From Rhodothermaceae bacterium (lineage in GTDB: Bacteria; Bacteroidota; Rhodothermia; Rhodothermales; JAHQVL01), in NCBI GenBank assembly GCA_019634345.1, contig JAHQVL010000032.1, positions 1 to 32,726 on the forward strand: a stretch of DNA of 32,726 bases, in the 5' to 3' direction. Each line of letters opens with the position of its first letter. Within the stretch, counting starts at the first letter, position 1. This document shows, in pieces, positions 8,922-16,282 of the stretch. The notes under the pieces were generated by a model that had not been told where the DNA came from, did not search any database, and was given only the letters and a program-made list of their open reading frames with translations. A program made the position numbers and the translations under genes.

Positions 8922-10136
8922 CTATTCTGTCCGATTCCAGTACACTTTAAGGTTATTTGTAGCCCTCCCAGCGGCAATGATATCCAGTTTCCCATCGTCG
9001 TTAAGGTCTGCCAGTTTTAGATCTTCGACGGCCATGGTATTATCGTCAATGAGAAAGGTCTGCCATGCCTGGCCAGATGCGTCGGTGGGTACATAGAGCT
9101 TGACACCAACTTTGTCTGCTGCATTGGGATTTCTCCAGCCGGCTACAATTTGATCCATACCCATATCGAGTAAGTCACCTACGGCAACGGCATGGCCTTG
9201 AGTATACGTAGAGTCTAGAACAACACGGCTATAGGGGACATCAACAGGCACATTTAGGGTCTGAAAAGTAAGTGCAGAGGTCATCTCGTTTCCGATATAG
9301 GCTGCTAGTGTTGTCCCATGCATGGGCTCAATGGCTGCAATCAAGGAACTGGCACCTAAGGTCCCTTTTCGAACTTCTCCAGCTCCATTCGAAAGGCCAG
9401 GGATCGGATTTGCAGCCTGCCATCCGTCTTCAGTATATGCTGCGGCTCGAATTCCTTCTTTTCCCGCAATGTAAAGTACAGGTGTGTCGCCTTCCAATAG
9501 ATCGAAGTTGTGAGTCATATGCATGGACTCATCGATTAAGGCCATGGGCCATTCGTCGTAAGGATTATCTGGCTTCGAGTAGGCATATACTTTCACACCC
9601 TCCCCTTCGCCACCCTGGTTGCCTCTACCATGCAATGGGAGAACAACAAGGTCGAAAGAGTCCTCAGAAGTTTGTACCCAGTGCATTCGATGAGTCGTTG
9701 GCTCATGGGGAAGCTGAACGGCCTCCCAGGCTTGTGTAGGGTCTTCAGGCCGGATTAAGTAGTGAACAGAGCCGGATTGCTCCGAATCGCTGGTTTCACC
9801 GGGGTTCCACATAGCTCCAACAGCAATTTCAACCATCCCGTCTCCATCTATATCTCTAGCGGCAATAGCTACGTTGTCCCGCGTAGTCAGGTCCTTGTAG
9901 ATCACGAATCGCTGCCAATCCCCATTCCTGTACCATGCAAACTCCTTCTTGTCTGCTAACAAGATATCTGGTTTGTTGTCTCCATCTACATCTCCAATTG
10001 CTAACCCATACCCGATCGCTACTTCTTCGTCGAGCACTTGCTCTTCAAACTGAGGTTGAGGGGGAAGGGGTGGAGGAGGAGAGGAGCAGCCCATAAAGGC
10101 AGTGAGGCAAATAAAGAGAAGCGCATTTCTTTTCAT
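8922..10136 (-). CDS. VCBS/FG-GAP repeat lipoprotein
   Basis: A protein of 404 residues. The signal peptide ends in a lipobox (AFMGC, lipidated Cys17), followed by a proline-rich linker. Calcium-loop repeats typical of FG-GAP/VCBS beta-propellers are visible: GDVDGDNKPDILLA, RDIDGDGMVEIAVG, ADLNDDGKLDIIAAGR and a weaker GDLLDMGMDQIVAG. Such proteins sit on the cell surface or in the periplasm and bind glycans or proteins; no catalytic residues stand out. First gene of a minus-strand operon with the sialate lyase and epimerase. A role in surface binding or handling of the same sugar is plausible but inferred from position only. Confidence 0.85.
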   Translation of the reverse strand: MKRNALLFICLTAFMGCSSPPPPLPPQPQFEEQVLDEEVAIGYGLAIGDVDGDNKPDILLADKKEFAWYRNGDWQRFVIYKDLTTRDNVAIAARDIDGDGMVEIAVGAMWNPGETSDSEQSGSVHYLIRPEDPTQAWEAVQLPHEPTTHRMHWVQTSEDSFDLVVLPLHGRGNQGGEGEGVKVYAYSKPDNPYDEWPMALIDESMHMTHNFDLLEGDTPVLYIAGKEGIRAAAYTEDGWQAANPIPGLSNGAGEVRKGTLGASSLIAAIEPMHGTTLAAYIGNEMTSALTFQTLNVPVDVPYSRVVLDSTYTQGHAVAVGDLLDMGMDQIVAGWRNPNAADKVGVKLYVPTDASGQAWQTFLIDDNTMAVEDLKLADLNDDGKLDIIAAGRATNNLKVYWNRTE

Positions 10137-10230
10137 GACTAGGGAAGGCGGCGGTTGGATGAAAAAAAATTAGATAAAAGGGAATGTACCCTTTTTTAGT
10201 TCGTCTAGGAAAGTAAGAGAATCAGCTATA

Positions 10231-10375
10231 GAGTGCAATCCGAGTGCTGAGGGCTGAGTCGGGAGTATTGAGCAGTCTTCTCCTTGAGATCATGCAAAGG
10301 CTCACTCTTGTGCAGGGCACTGAGGGGAATTCGAGTTCATTCTCCTCCCGAGTCAGCCCTCAGCACTTTGCACTC
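10231..10375. repeat. long imperfect inverted repeat upstream of the Spy-like gene
   Basis: Arm 1 is 10231-10265 and arm 2 is 10345-10375. The reverse complement of arm 2 matches arm 1 almost throughout, sharing GAGTGCAA, AGTGCTGAGGGCTGA and TCGGGAG, with a four-base gap and one mismatch. The 79-base interior has no obvious gene. The element lies between the divergent genes starting at 10136 and 10398. It could fold as a long hairpin in the leader, or be a small mobile palindrome of the MITE/REP type. No target-site duplication was evident. Confidence 0.6.
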
Positions 10376-10397
10376 AGAATTTAAAATGGTATTTAGT

Positions 10398-11417
10398 ATG
10401 AAACGTATGAATGAAATAATCACCCAGAAACAGAATTTAAGTATACTCCTGGGCTTAATGCTTACCCTGCTCGTATCTGCTTGTGATACAACAAACGTGG
10501 CTACGGATCAGGATATAACGGGCAGCCTGGATGTACCCGCGGCCACTATCATTGATGGATTGGATCTCTCCGGTTCAGATGCCCAGCAAGTTGCTGATAT
10601 CATGAGTAAATACGATCAACAGCAACCAGGCCGGCTATGGTATGTATCCGCAGAATTGCAACAGACCCTTTCAGAAGATCAAAAGGCTGCACTAATTGCT
10701 TCTGTTGATGAGGGTCAGACAGGAGTACGCCGGCGCAGAGCAGGGCGGCAAGGAGAAAGGGGTGTAGGCAAGCGAGGCGGGTTTGAAAACCTATCTAATC
10801 CACTGACCGATGGACAAAAGGAGCAGTTGAAAGCCTTTCGCGAGGAGCATAGCGCAAGCGTGAAGGCTCTTATCGAGCAACGAAGAGCTGGAACGCTCAG
10901 TGAAGACGATTTTAAAGCCCAGATGCAAGGCGCGCGTGAAGCAATGAGAGAAGCTTTAGCAGATATCTTAACTGAAGAACAACTAAGCGAGCTTCAGGAG
11001 CGGAAAGAAACTATGCAAGAGAAGCGAGGGGCGGGAGAGGACGCCGAGGGTGAGGCACGGATAAGAGGCCGTCGTGGAAACCGAAGCGGTGATCGTGGCA
11101 GTGCAAATAGAGGCGGTCTAGATAGAGGCGATATCCAGGCTGCTATGGTTGATGCCCTTGAACTTTCAACTGAACAACAGGAACAGCTCAAACAAGTTCG
11201 AGAAGAGCTTAGAGCACAGATGGAAGAACTGCGTGGCCAGTTTGACCGTGATAATCCTGAAGCTGCTAAAGAGTCCATGCAAGCATTGCATGCTTCTGCG
11301 AAAGAGAAACAAGAAGCGATATTAACCGAAACGCAAACCGAAGTCGTTGCCATTCATAAAGCGCTCTCACACGAAGTGCGGAGCACAATGAAATCGAAAA
11401 GACAGCGAAATCGATAA
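10398..11417 (+). CDS. two-domain Spy/CpxP-like lipoprotein with Arg/Gly-rich linkers
   Basis: A protein of 339 residues from the ATG at 10398, chosen because it gives a normal signal peptide. ATGs at 10386 and 10407 are alternatives, and the longer frame back to 10284 reads through the inverted repeat. The lipobox is LLVSAC, with Cys29. Two helical segments, about 136-205 and 253-314, each have the Spy/CpxP look: a Q/E/K-rich amphipathic helix pair ending in LTEEQ or LTETQ. They are separated by basic Arg/Gly-rich stretches at about 111-128 and 222-243. Spy-family proteins are periplasmic chaperones or stress sensors. It is followed at once by an ECF sigma factor, so a role in envelope-stress signalling is likely. 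Confidence 0.7.
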   Translation: MKRMNEIITQKQNLSILLGLMLTLLVSACDTTNVATDQDITGSLDVPAATIIDGLDLSGSDAQQVADIMSKYDQQQPGRLWYVSAELQQTLSEDQKAALIASVDEGQTGVRRRRAGRQGERGVGKRGGFENLSNPLTDGQKEQLKAFREEHSASVKALIEQRRAGTLSEDDFKAQMQGAREAMREALADILTEEQLSELQERKETMQEKRGAGEDAEGEARIRGRRGNRSGDRGSANRGGLDRGDIQAAMVDALELSTEQQEQLKQVREELRAQMEELRGQFDRDNPEAAKESMQALHASAKEKQEAILTETQTEVVAIHKALSHEVRSTMKSKRQRNR

Positions 11418-11424
11418 ATAAATC

Positions 11425-11430
11425 GGAGGA
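11425..11430 (+). promoter_or_regulatory. Shine-Dalgarno-like GGAGGA separated from its gene
   Basis: GGAGGA lies just after the stop of the Spy-like gene. It abuts an out-of-frame ATG at 11431 (12 codons, then a stop). It is 19 bases from the first in-frame sigma-factor start (GTG 11450), which is too far for normal use unless the hairpin between them folds. Confidence 0.4.
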
Positions 11431-11431
11431 A

Positions 11432-11494
11432 TGTGGGGTTTAGGGTTTTGTGTTCGATATACTACTTAACGGATACGAACCCCTAAATCCCATA
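11432..11494 (+). promoter_or_regulatory. RNA hairpin over the sigma-factor start region
   Basis: Bases 11432-11445 (TGTGGGGTTTAGGG) can pair with 11481-11494 (CCCTAAATCCCATA) over 14 base pairs, two of them G-U in RNA. An inner stem pairs GTTCG at 11452-11456 with CGAAC at 11476-11480. The structure includes the GTG at 11450 and sits between the GGAGGA and the conserved part of the sigma factor. It may control translation or be an inserted palindrome. Confidence 0.55.
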
Positions 11495-12070
11495 CTTCTA
11501 AACCTATCTGATAGCAAGGTGGACGCTGATAAGGAATACGTAGATCGGGCTAAGAAAGGAGATAGAAAAGCCTTTCGAGTGTTGGTTGATACTTATCAAC
11601 AACAGGTTGCTATGACGGTTGTATCCATGCTAGGACCTTCTGCAGAGGTAGATGATGTTGTTCAGGAAACGTTTATCAAATGTTATCAATCTTTGGGTCG
11701 TTTTCGAGGGGATTCGAGTTTTTTGACTTATTTAAAACGTATTGCAATTAATAAATCGTTAGATGCTTTACGAAGACGTAAACGATTCCTGGGACGGTTT
11801 TTAAGCCGTGACGACGATAATAAACAGATGCAGGAGCCCGTTTATGACTCCGATTTTAGCTACGAGAGAAACGAGCAGGTTAATCTGGTACATACCGCTA
11901 TCCAGGAATTGCCTCCTAACCATAGGGCTGTGATCGTTCTTAGAATGATTGAAGGATACTCCACCGAAGAGACCGCAGAAATGCTTAATTTACCCTACGG
12001 CACCGTATTATCCAGATTGAGTAGAGCCCAAAAGAAGCTTAAAGATATATTGACCCCCTTGATGTCATAG
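11450..12070 (+). CDS. ECF RNA polymerase sigma factor (sigma-70 family)
   Basis: A protein of up to 206 residues. Region 2 is clear: YVDRAKKGDRKAFRVLVDTY, then DDVVQETFIKCYQSLGRFRG and FLTYLKRIAINKSLDALRR. Region 4 reads IQELPPNHRAVIVLRMIEGYSTEETAEMLN followed by GTVLSRLSRAQKKL. It directs core polymerase to a dedicated regulon. The first in-frame start is a GTG at 11450 inside a predicted hairpin; a second GTG at 11519 would still keep all conserved parts. It is followed after 9 bases by an anti-sigma-like gene and flanked by two Spy-like proteins, a common layout for envelope-stress ECF systems. The family is certain and the exact start is not. Confidence 0.93.
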   Translation: MFDILLNGYEPLNPILLNLSDSKVDADKEYVDRAKKGDRKAFRVLVDTYQQQVAMTVVSMLGPSAEVDDVVQETFIKCYQSLGRFRGDSSFLTYLKRIAINKSLDALRRRKRFLGRFLSRDDDNKQMQEPVYDSDFSYERNEQVNLVHTAIQELPPNHRAVIVLRMIEGYSTEETAEMLNLPYGTVLSRLSRAQKKLKDILTPLMS

Positions 12071-12079
12071 TATACAGAA

Positions 12080-12559
12080 ATGAAAATGGACCATTATACA
12101 GATCGCCTCCTGCACTTGCTTGACGGAACGCTGGAGCCTGACGTAGAGGCCCAACTGCGCTCTGAGATTAACCAGTCTGTTGAGCTCCAAGAAGAGCTTA
12201 GCCGCCTACAAGCATTGCGTGGACTCTTGCAAGACTCGATGAAGGCGTCGAGCGATTCTGCGTTAAGGCCCTTTTTTACTGATCGGCTCATGAAACAGCT
12301 GGAGCCCGAGCACTTAAAGCAAATAGAGCATGATGATATCGCGTTCTTTCTTACAAAGCTGTTTCGTCCGGTAGCTGTTGCTGGGTTTATAGTTGCTATG
12401 TTTTTTGCTGTGTACAACGTAAATATTTCTGGCGATTTTGCTTCGGAGACGACCACCGCTGAAGCTATTCTCGGATTACCTCCTGTGAATACCCTCTCTG
12501 TGTACGACCTTGATTTATTTGTTGAAGAGGATCCCACCACTCCTTCATCCAACCCGTGA
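12080..12559 (+). CDS. membrane anti-sigma factor-like protein
   Basis: A protein of 159 residues. The cytoplasmic N-terminus (DRLLHLLDGTLEPDVEAQLR, then a helical acidic stretch) resembles the sigma-binding part of anti-sigma factors. One transmembrane segment lies at about 94-113 and a 45-residue extracytoplasmic tail follows. There is no HxxxCxxC zinc motif, so it is not a classic ZAS protein. The position directly after the ECF sigma gene and the topology give the assignment; sequence similarity alone would not. It overlaps the next gene by 4 bases (GTGA), suggesting coupled translation. Confidence 0.7.
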   Translation: MKMDHYTDRLLHLLDGTLEPDVEAQLRSEINQSVELQEELSRLQALRGLLQDSMKASSDSALRPFFTDRLMKQLEPEHLKQIEHDDIAFFLTKLFRPVAVAGFIVAMFFAVYNVNISGDFASETTTAEAILGLPPVNTLSVYDLDLFVEEDPTTPSSNP

Positions 12560-13062
12560 ATGTTGACATGAACGCCCGGACAAAGTCTATATTGATAATT
12601 ATTGCCACCTTGCTGATCGGTATCGCTATCGGTGCACTTGGGACGGGGACGATCCTCAATCAGCGAGTCGAAACATTGCAAGCTTTGAGAGAAGATGATG
12701 GGTTTATGTTTTTTATAGAACGTGTAGTTGAACCCGCCGATGAAGCTCAGCAGCAAAAAATTCGAGCCGTTCTTAAGGAAGCGGCACAAAAGCGCCGGCA
12801 AATTCGACGCTCGGTGGTTGAAGAACACCGCACGTTATTCACTGAGATTCGTTCTGAGCTAGATCAAATTCTCACGGATGAGCAGAAAGCGAAGCTAAAA
12901 GCCTGGGTTGAGAATGAGATGCGTAAAGGGGGGCCATATGAGAGAAAACCTCCCCCTTTCATGAGAGGGCGTCCCGAGGGTTTTGGGCCTGATAGTGCAC
13001 GTATTCCTCGTCGATTTAAGCAACGCAGGCAAGCACATCCTGATTCGGCCGTTGTGGACTAA
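12556..13062 (+). CDS. membrane-anchored Spy/CpxP-like protein
   Basis: A protein of 168 residues from the GTG overlapping the previous stop; the ATG four codons on (12568) is an equally good start. A single N-terminal anchor spans about residues 12-34. Residues 62-117 form a charged helical hairpin ending in ILTDEQKAKLKAW, the LTxxQ pattern of Spy/CpxP proteins. The C-terminus is proline- and arginine-rich (PPPFMRGRPEGFGPD). It is probably a periplasmic sensor or chaperone that works with the sigma/anti-sigma pair. Comparable heavy-metal or misfolding sensors (CnrX/Spy type) are often encoded this way. No metal-binding His/Cys set is seen. Confidence 0.65.
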   Translation: MNVDMNARTKSILIIIATLLIGIAIGALGTGTILNQRVETLQALREDDGFMFFIERVVEPADEAQQQKIRAVLKEAAQKRRQIRRSVVEEHRTLFTEIRSELDQILTDEQKAKLKAWVENEMRKGGPYERKPPPFMRGRPEGFGPDSARIPRRFKQRRQAHPDSAVVD

Positions 13063-13298
13063 GATGCGTTCAGGATTGTTCGGCCTGGAGTTCGTCTAAG
13101 TTTATCGCTGCAAAATGCACGTCTATCTCCAAATTGTCACAGAAACAGTTGGTCTGTCCAGCTAGATAACGAATGCGTACCTATTGGGCCACTTAATTGA
13201 TTACAGATCTGGCTAAATGTCACAGAATTGTGGCACAGTTTTTTCGTAAGTGTTTATTACCCCTCACAATTGCTTTCGCATCCAACACAAGTGAGACA

Positions 13299-13703
13299 AT
13301 GAGCACAAGCCCATATTCCGTTTCTTTAGGTTCTTCTTCTTCTCTAACCCCCTTTAATTTGTTCAGACAACCTGGTCAGCCCCGAAAATCACGTATGTCT
13401 CAAAAAAAGATTACTCCTAGAAATACTGGGATTTTTGAACAGCCACAATTATACAGCACACCCCACTCAGACAGAGTCGCAATCCTGGATAAAGATACTG
13501 GATCCTATTGTGCCTACTCGCTCCTTGAGTCCATTAATAAAAATGGTTTAAGCCAAAGGGAAGCCTTGGACTGGGTTGCTGGGCGGCTTGTAATCAAGAA
13601 AAAGATTAGCTCAGACAAAGCAATGCAAGTCTTATGTATGATTGGGCTCTCATGGGGGGCAGCCGCTTTTGGTGTATGGAGTTTAGTCCAACTGTTATTC
13701 TAA
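13299..13703 (+). CDS. hypothetical protein with C-terminal membrane segment
   Basis: A protein of 134 residues from the ATG at 13299. The frame opens at a TTG at 13197 and a further ATG lies at 13395. I do not recognise it. The N-terminal half is Ser/Thr/Pro-rich and looks disordered. A short folded-looking part follows (SYCAYSLLESINKNGLSQRE, then ALDWVAGRLVIKKKI), and one transmembrane segment lies at the very end (GLSWGAAAFGVWSLVQLLF). This topology suggests a tail-anchored inner-membrane protein. It is convergent with the protease gene across a hairpin-forming gap. Coding status is likely but not certain. Confidence 0.45.
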   Translation: MSTSPYSVSLGSSSSLTPFNLFRQPGQPRKSRMSQKKITPRNTGIFEQPQLYSTPHSDRVAILDKDTGSYCAYSLLESINKNGLSQREALDWVAGRLVIKKKISSDKAMQVLCMIGLSWGAAAFGVWSLVQLLF

Positions 13704-13729
13704 TACCACTGCCTTTCCCCAAATGCAGT

Positions 13730-13793
13730 AGGTTCCAAACCGTTGGTTGTGAACTGTGCAAGCACAATCAACAAAACCAGCAGCCTGGAACCT
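13730..13793. terminator. imperfect hairpin between convergent genes
   Basis: AGGTTCCA at 13730-13737 pairs with TGGAACCT at 13786-13793. Nested pairs follow: TGGTTGT at 13744-13750 with ACAAAACCA at 13771-13779 (two-base bulge), and GTGC with GCAC at the tip. It lies in the 114-base gap between the convergent genes ending at 13703 and 13818, a good place for a bidirectional terminator. There is no strong T-run, so it could also be a repeated palindrome. Confidence 0.5.
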
Positions 13794-13817
13794 AAAGGAT
13801 ATCAAAATAAGACCAAT

Positions 13818-14855
13818 CTACAGCGTTAGGTTTAACGCCGAGAATACATCTTGAATGCGGTTGATAACAGTTGTAGTATCACTACCTGCAAACAGGAGTC
13901 CTACAAGGTTCTTATCCCCGTTTAGAACCGCTGAGCCACTATCTCCGCCCTGGCTCATGGCGCCAGCAATGAGTTGGTTGGTGAACGTAGCAATTCTACC
14001 GGATCCATAGGATACATTAACTGTAACGTCGATTTGCTGAACCGATCCAGTAGTAAATTGGGTGGTTCTACCGAATTTCTGGAGGGACATCCCAAGCGTA
14101 GCTTCTGCTACTCCAGCGATCTGGCCAATAGTCTCGATCTCGTTTAAGATCACATCCTGCGTCAATGGGCGTCCAATGGCTGCGTCAACGAGGTTGTCCT
14201 CCATTTGAGGGCGAACAGTAGGGGGGGCACTTGAAGCTTCTTTCTTAGAAGAACCGCCTCCGATACCTCCACAGCCGCCGCCTCCTCCTCCTCCGCCGCC
14301 ATCACCGCCACCGCCATCTCCTCCACCGTCACCGCCGCCGCCATCTCCCTGGAATACGATGGGGACAAAATCTTCCAATGTTGCAATCTGGTCCTGAGGG
14401 TGATCACCCCCATCAAAAGGACCTGGCTGTACAAGAGGATCTCCTATCGCAGCTGCATTACTATTGGCGATAACGTGATTGTTTGAAAGTAAGAACGTCT
14501 CACCATTACGCTTCACCCAGCAACCAAGTGTGCCGGCCGTAATGTCAATATGCCCAAGGCTAACGCCGCCAGGAGATGGACGAAACCGCCCGGTTGGATC
14601 CATGAAGGCGACAATTTCACCGGTTTGAATAACATCTGTAGGAACGCCTTCTACTGTTTTAGGAATCACGGCATTGTTGTCGAGATCTCCTTCGGTTTTC
14701 TTTTCAATGACTGAGCAAATAATACTCAGCGTTTCTGTGACCTGCCCTCCGGAAACCTTGTAGCCAACACCAGCGGCAACAACGTTTTCAATCGACATCA
14801 AGTCAGAACAGCGCTTTTTTAGGGCAGCCCGACATTTTTCGAGGTTTTGACTCAT
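13818..14855 (-). CDS. trypsin-fold serine protease-like protein with polyglycine insert
   Basis: A protein of 345 residues. The catalytic triad of a chymotrypsin fold can be placed at H127 (LLSNNHVIA), D224 (NLVDAAIGRP) and S306 (SQGGDSGSAVL). The arrangement, with no signal peptide, recalls the bacterial relatives of plant NAL1-type peptidases. Residues about 170-202 are nearly all glycine with a few Asp, one Cys (C195) and then GGIGGGSSKK; this lies between the His and Asp lobes and is probably a flexible loop. The DNA there is a GGN repeat and may vary in length. Last gene of a minus-strand run with the Lgt-like protein, 45 bases after it. The substrate is unknown. Confidence 0.7.
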   Translation of the reverse strand: MSQNLEKCRAALKKRCSDLMSIENVVAAGVGYKVSGGQVTETLSIICSVIEKKTEGDLDNNAVIPKTVEGVPTDVIQTGEIVAFMDPTGRFRPSPGGVSLGHIDITAGTLGCWVKRNGETFLLSNNHVIANSNAAAIGDPLVQPGPFDGGDHPQDQIATLEDFVPIVFQGDGGGGDGGGDGGGGDGGGGGGGGGCGGIGGGSSKKEASSAPPTVRPQMEDNLVDAAIGRPLTQDVILNEIETIGQIAGVAEATLGMSLQKFGRTTQFTTGSVQQIDVTVNVSYGSGRIATFTNQLIAGAMSQGGDSGSAVLNGDKNLVGLLFAGSDTTTVINRIQDVFSALNLTL

Positions 14856-14900
14856 GATTTTACTTGGTAAGGGTGAGAGTGTATTTCAGATTGCACCCTA

Positions 14901-16265
14901 CTATCTGGTATCAATCGTGAAATAAAGTAGGTGATAGATATTATCGTCATCTGGCAGCAACACATGCATTCCTGCTAGTTTGTACAAACTTACCATATAC
15001 TGGGAAAGTCCTCTAGCCTGCCGATAGTGGAAGGGCTGGTCCGTGGACGAAAGTGTAATATGATGTAACGTTGTACGATCTTTTAGTGGAATGTGGTTTT
15101 CTGACAGTTGGATATTCAGCGATGTTTTTCTTAAATAGACAGCCTTTTGTGTTGAAGCAGGGATGAGACTGCCTCTTTTGAAAATCTCGAACACTTCAGC
15201 AATCTCATGTATATGCCTTGCCGAAAACAAGGAACGTAGCGATACATTTTTAGAGCGTAGAACGAAAGTTATTAAGAGTATTAAAAAAGACACTAAAATA
15301 AAAGACTGCCAGGATTGGAAGGGCAGAATTCCTGCACTTTGAAATGATATGGTGAGGCCTAGCATCACAAGCGAAGTCCATTGTGCTTGAGAGATTCCTT
15401 GTTTATATGGACGCAGAGGATCTCCTCTGAAAAACTCCAACATAAGCCTTCCTAAAGCCAGTAAAATCAAGAAGGTCGAGAGAGCCATTCCTGGAACCTG
15501 TGTTGAAAAAACAAGCCCTATGCTAATGGCGGTTATACCAAATAACCATGCAGATTCTATGAGTTGAACAGGGAGCAAACGAACACGAAGCAAGAGGCGA
15601 GGAAATCCATTTTTTTTATGGTGTTTATCATAACGTATGCCTCTTATCGACGGTTTACCGTAACAACAGCCCGCCATGAAGCACCCTATTCGCCCGAACG
15701 CAAACAGCAAACCTGCTCCCACTATCATAATGTCCATGTACACTAGCACAGGCTGATTCATTATGCGCAGAACAAGGAAGGAGCCCGCCAATAGCGTCAG
15801 AAAATAGTTAAAAAAAACAACGGCATCCCTTTTTGTTATCAGAACAGTGAGCTTGATATAAGCCCAGGTGAGCAAGGCTGATGAGGCTAGCAGGATGAAA
15901 AGGGTTACCAGGGACAAATCGAGAATTAGCCCGAGAATAAGAGGTGTAATGCACGCTGTTACTATACCAGTGATGCCAAAAAAGTGGTATGCTGCAACGA
16001 CTTTGAATCCGAGGTCCAGAAACGGGCGAGGGATTTTCTCTAGCCTGCCAAAGAACCTATCTGTGAGTGTTGAGAATAGAGACGCTTTATTGTGCAACAG
16101 AGGATCAAGTAGGCGTCGAAGCCTTTGAGCAGGGAGTGGATCAGATGGAGCAGTAGATGTATGTTCTCGATGTGCTTGCGCATGTTTGTGTAAACTAGCT
16201 GCAAGCACATCGAGACGAGCTTCGTCAATCAGATTGTCCAGTGCCAGGTGGCGAGAAGAATGCAT
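14901..16265 (-). CDS. Lgt-like (prolipoprotein diacylglyceryl transferase family) membrane protein
   Basis: A protein of 454 residues, longer than a typical Lgt of about 260-300. The first 85 residues are soluble and charged. About eight hydrophobic segments follow between 88 and 345, then a 110-residue soluble C-terminus. Family marks are FGRIGCFMAGCCYGKP (190-205), LPVQLIE (231-237) and LGRLMLEFFRGD (271-282), matching the GRxGCFxxGCCYG and ExxR patterns of the Lgt family. The extra cytoplasmic domains and position argue for a specialised paralogue, not the housekeeping enzyme. It follows the Tat-exported subunit-3 gene after 17 bases. It may transfer a lipid to a partner in this operon, but that is inference. 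Confidence 0.7.
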   Translation of the reverse strand: MHSSRHLALDNLIDEARLDVLAASLHKHAQAHREHTSTAPSDPLPAQRLRRLLDPLLHNKASLFSTLTDRFFGRLEKIPRPFLDLGFKVVAAYHFFGITGIVTACITPLILGLILDLSLVTLFILLASSALLTWAYIKLTVLITKRDAVVFFNYFLTLLAGSFLVLRIMNQPVLVYMDIMIVGAGLLFAFGRIGCFMAGCCYGKPSIRGIRYDKHHKKNGFPRLLLRVRLLPVQLIESAWLFGITAISIGLVFSTQVPGMALSTFLILLALGRLMLEFFRGDPLRPYKQGISQAQWTSLVMLGLTISFQSAGILPFQSWQSFILVSFLILLITFVLRSKNVSLRSLFSARHIHEIAEVFEIFKRGSLIPASTQKAVYLRKTSLNIQLSENHIPLKDRTTLHHITLSSTDQPFHYRQARGLSQYMVSLYKLAGMHVLLPDDDNIYHLLYFTIDTR

Positions 16266-16282
16266 GAGTCGAAGACTACGGT

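Noticed and set aside
10284-10397. Extension of the Spy-like gene to 10284
   Set aside because: The added residues are encoded by the inverted-repeat region and would bury the lipoprotein signal inside the protein.
12094-12828. A 244-codon minus-strand frame across the anti-sigma and second Spy-like genes
   Set aside because: It has low-complexity Ser/Arg/Cys composition and lies antisense to two genes with clear order and topology.
13063-13198. Possible tRNA or small RNA in the gap before 13197
   Set aside because: No cloverleaf, T-loop pattern or stable hairpin could be made from the bases.
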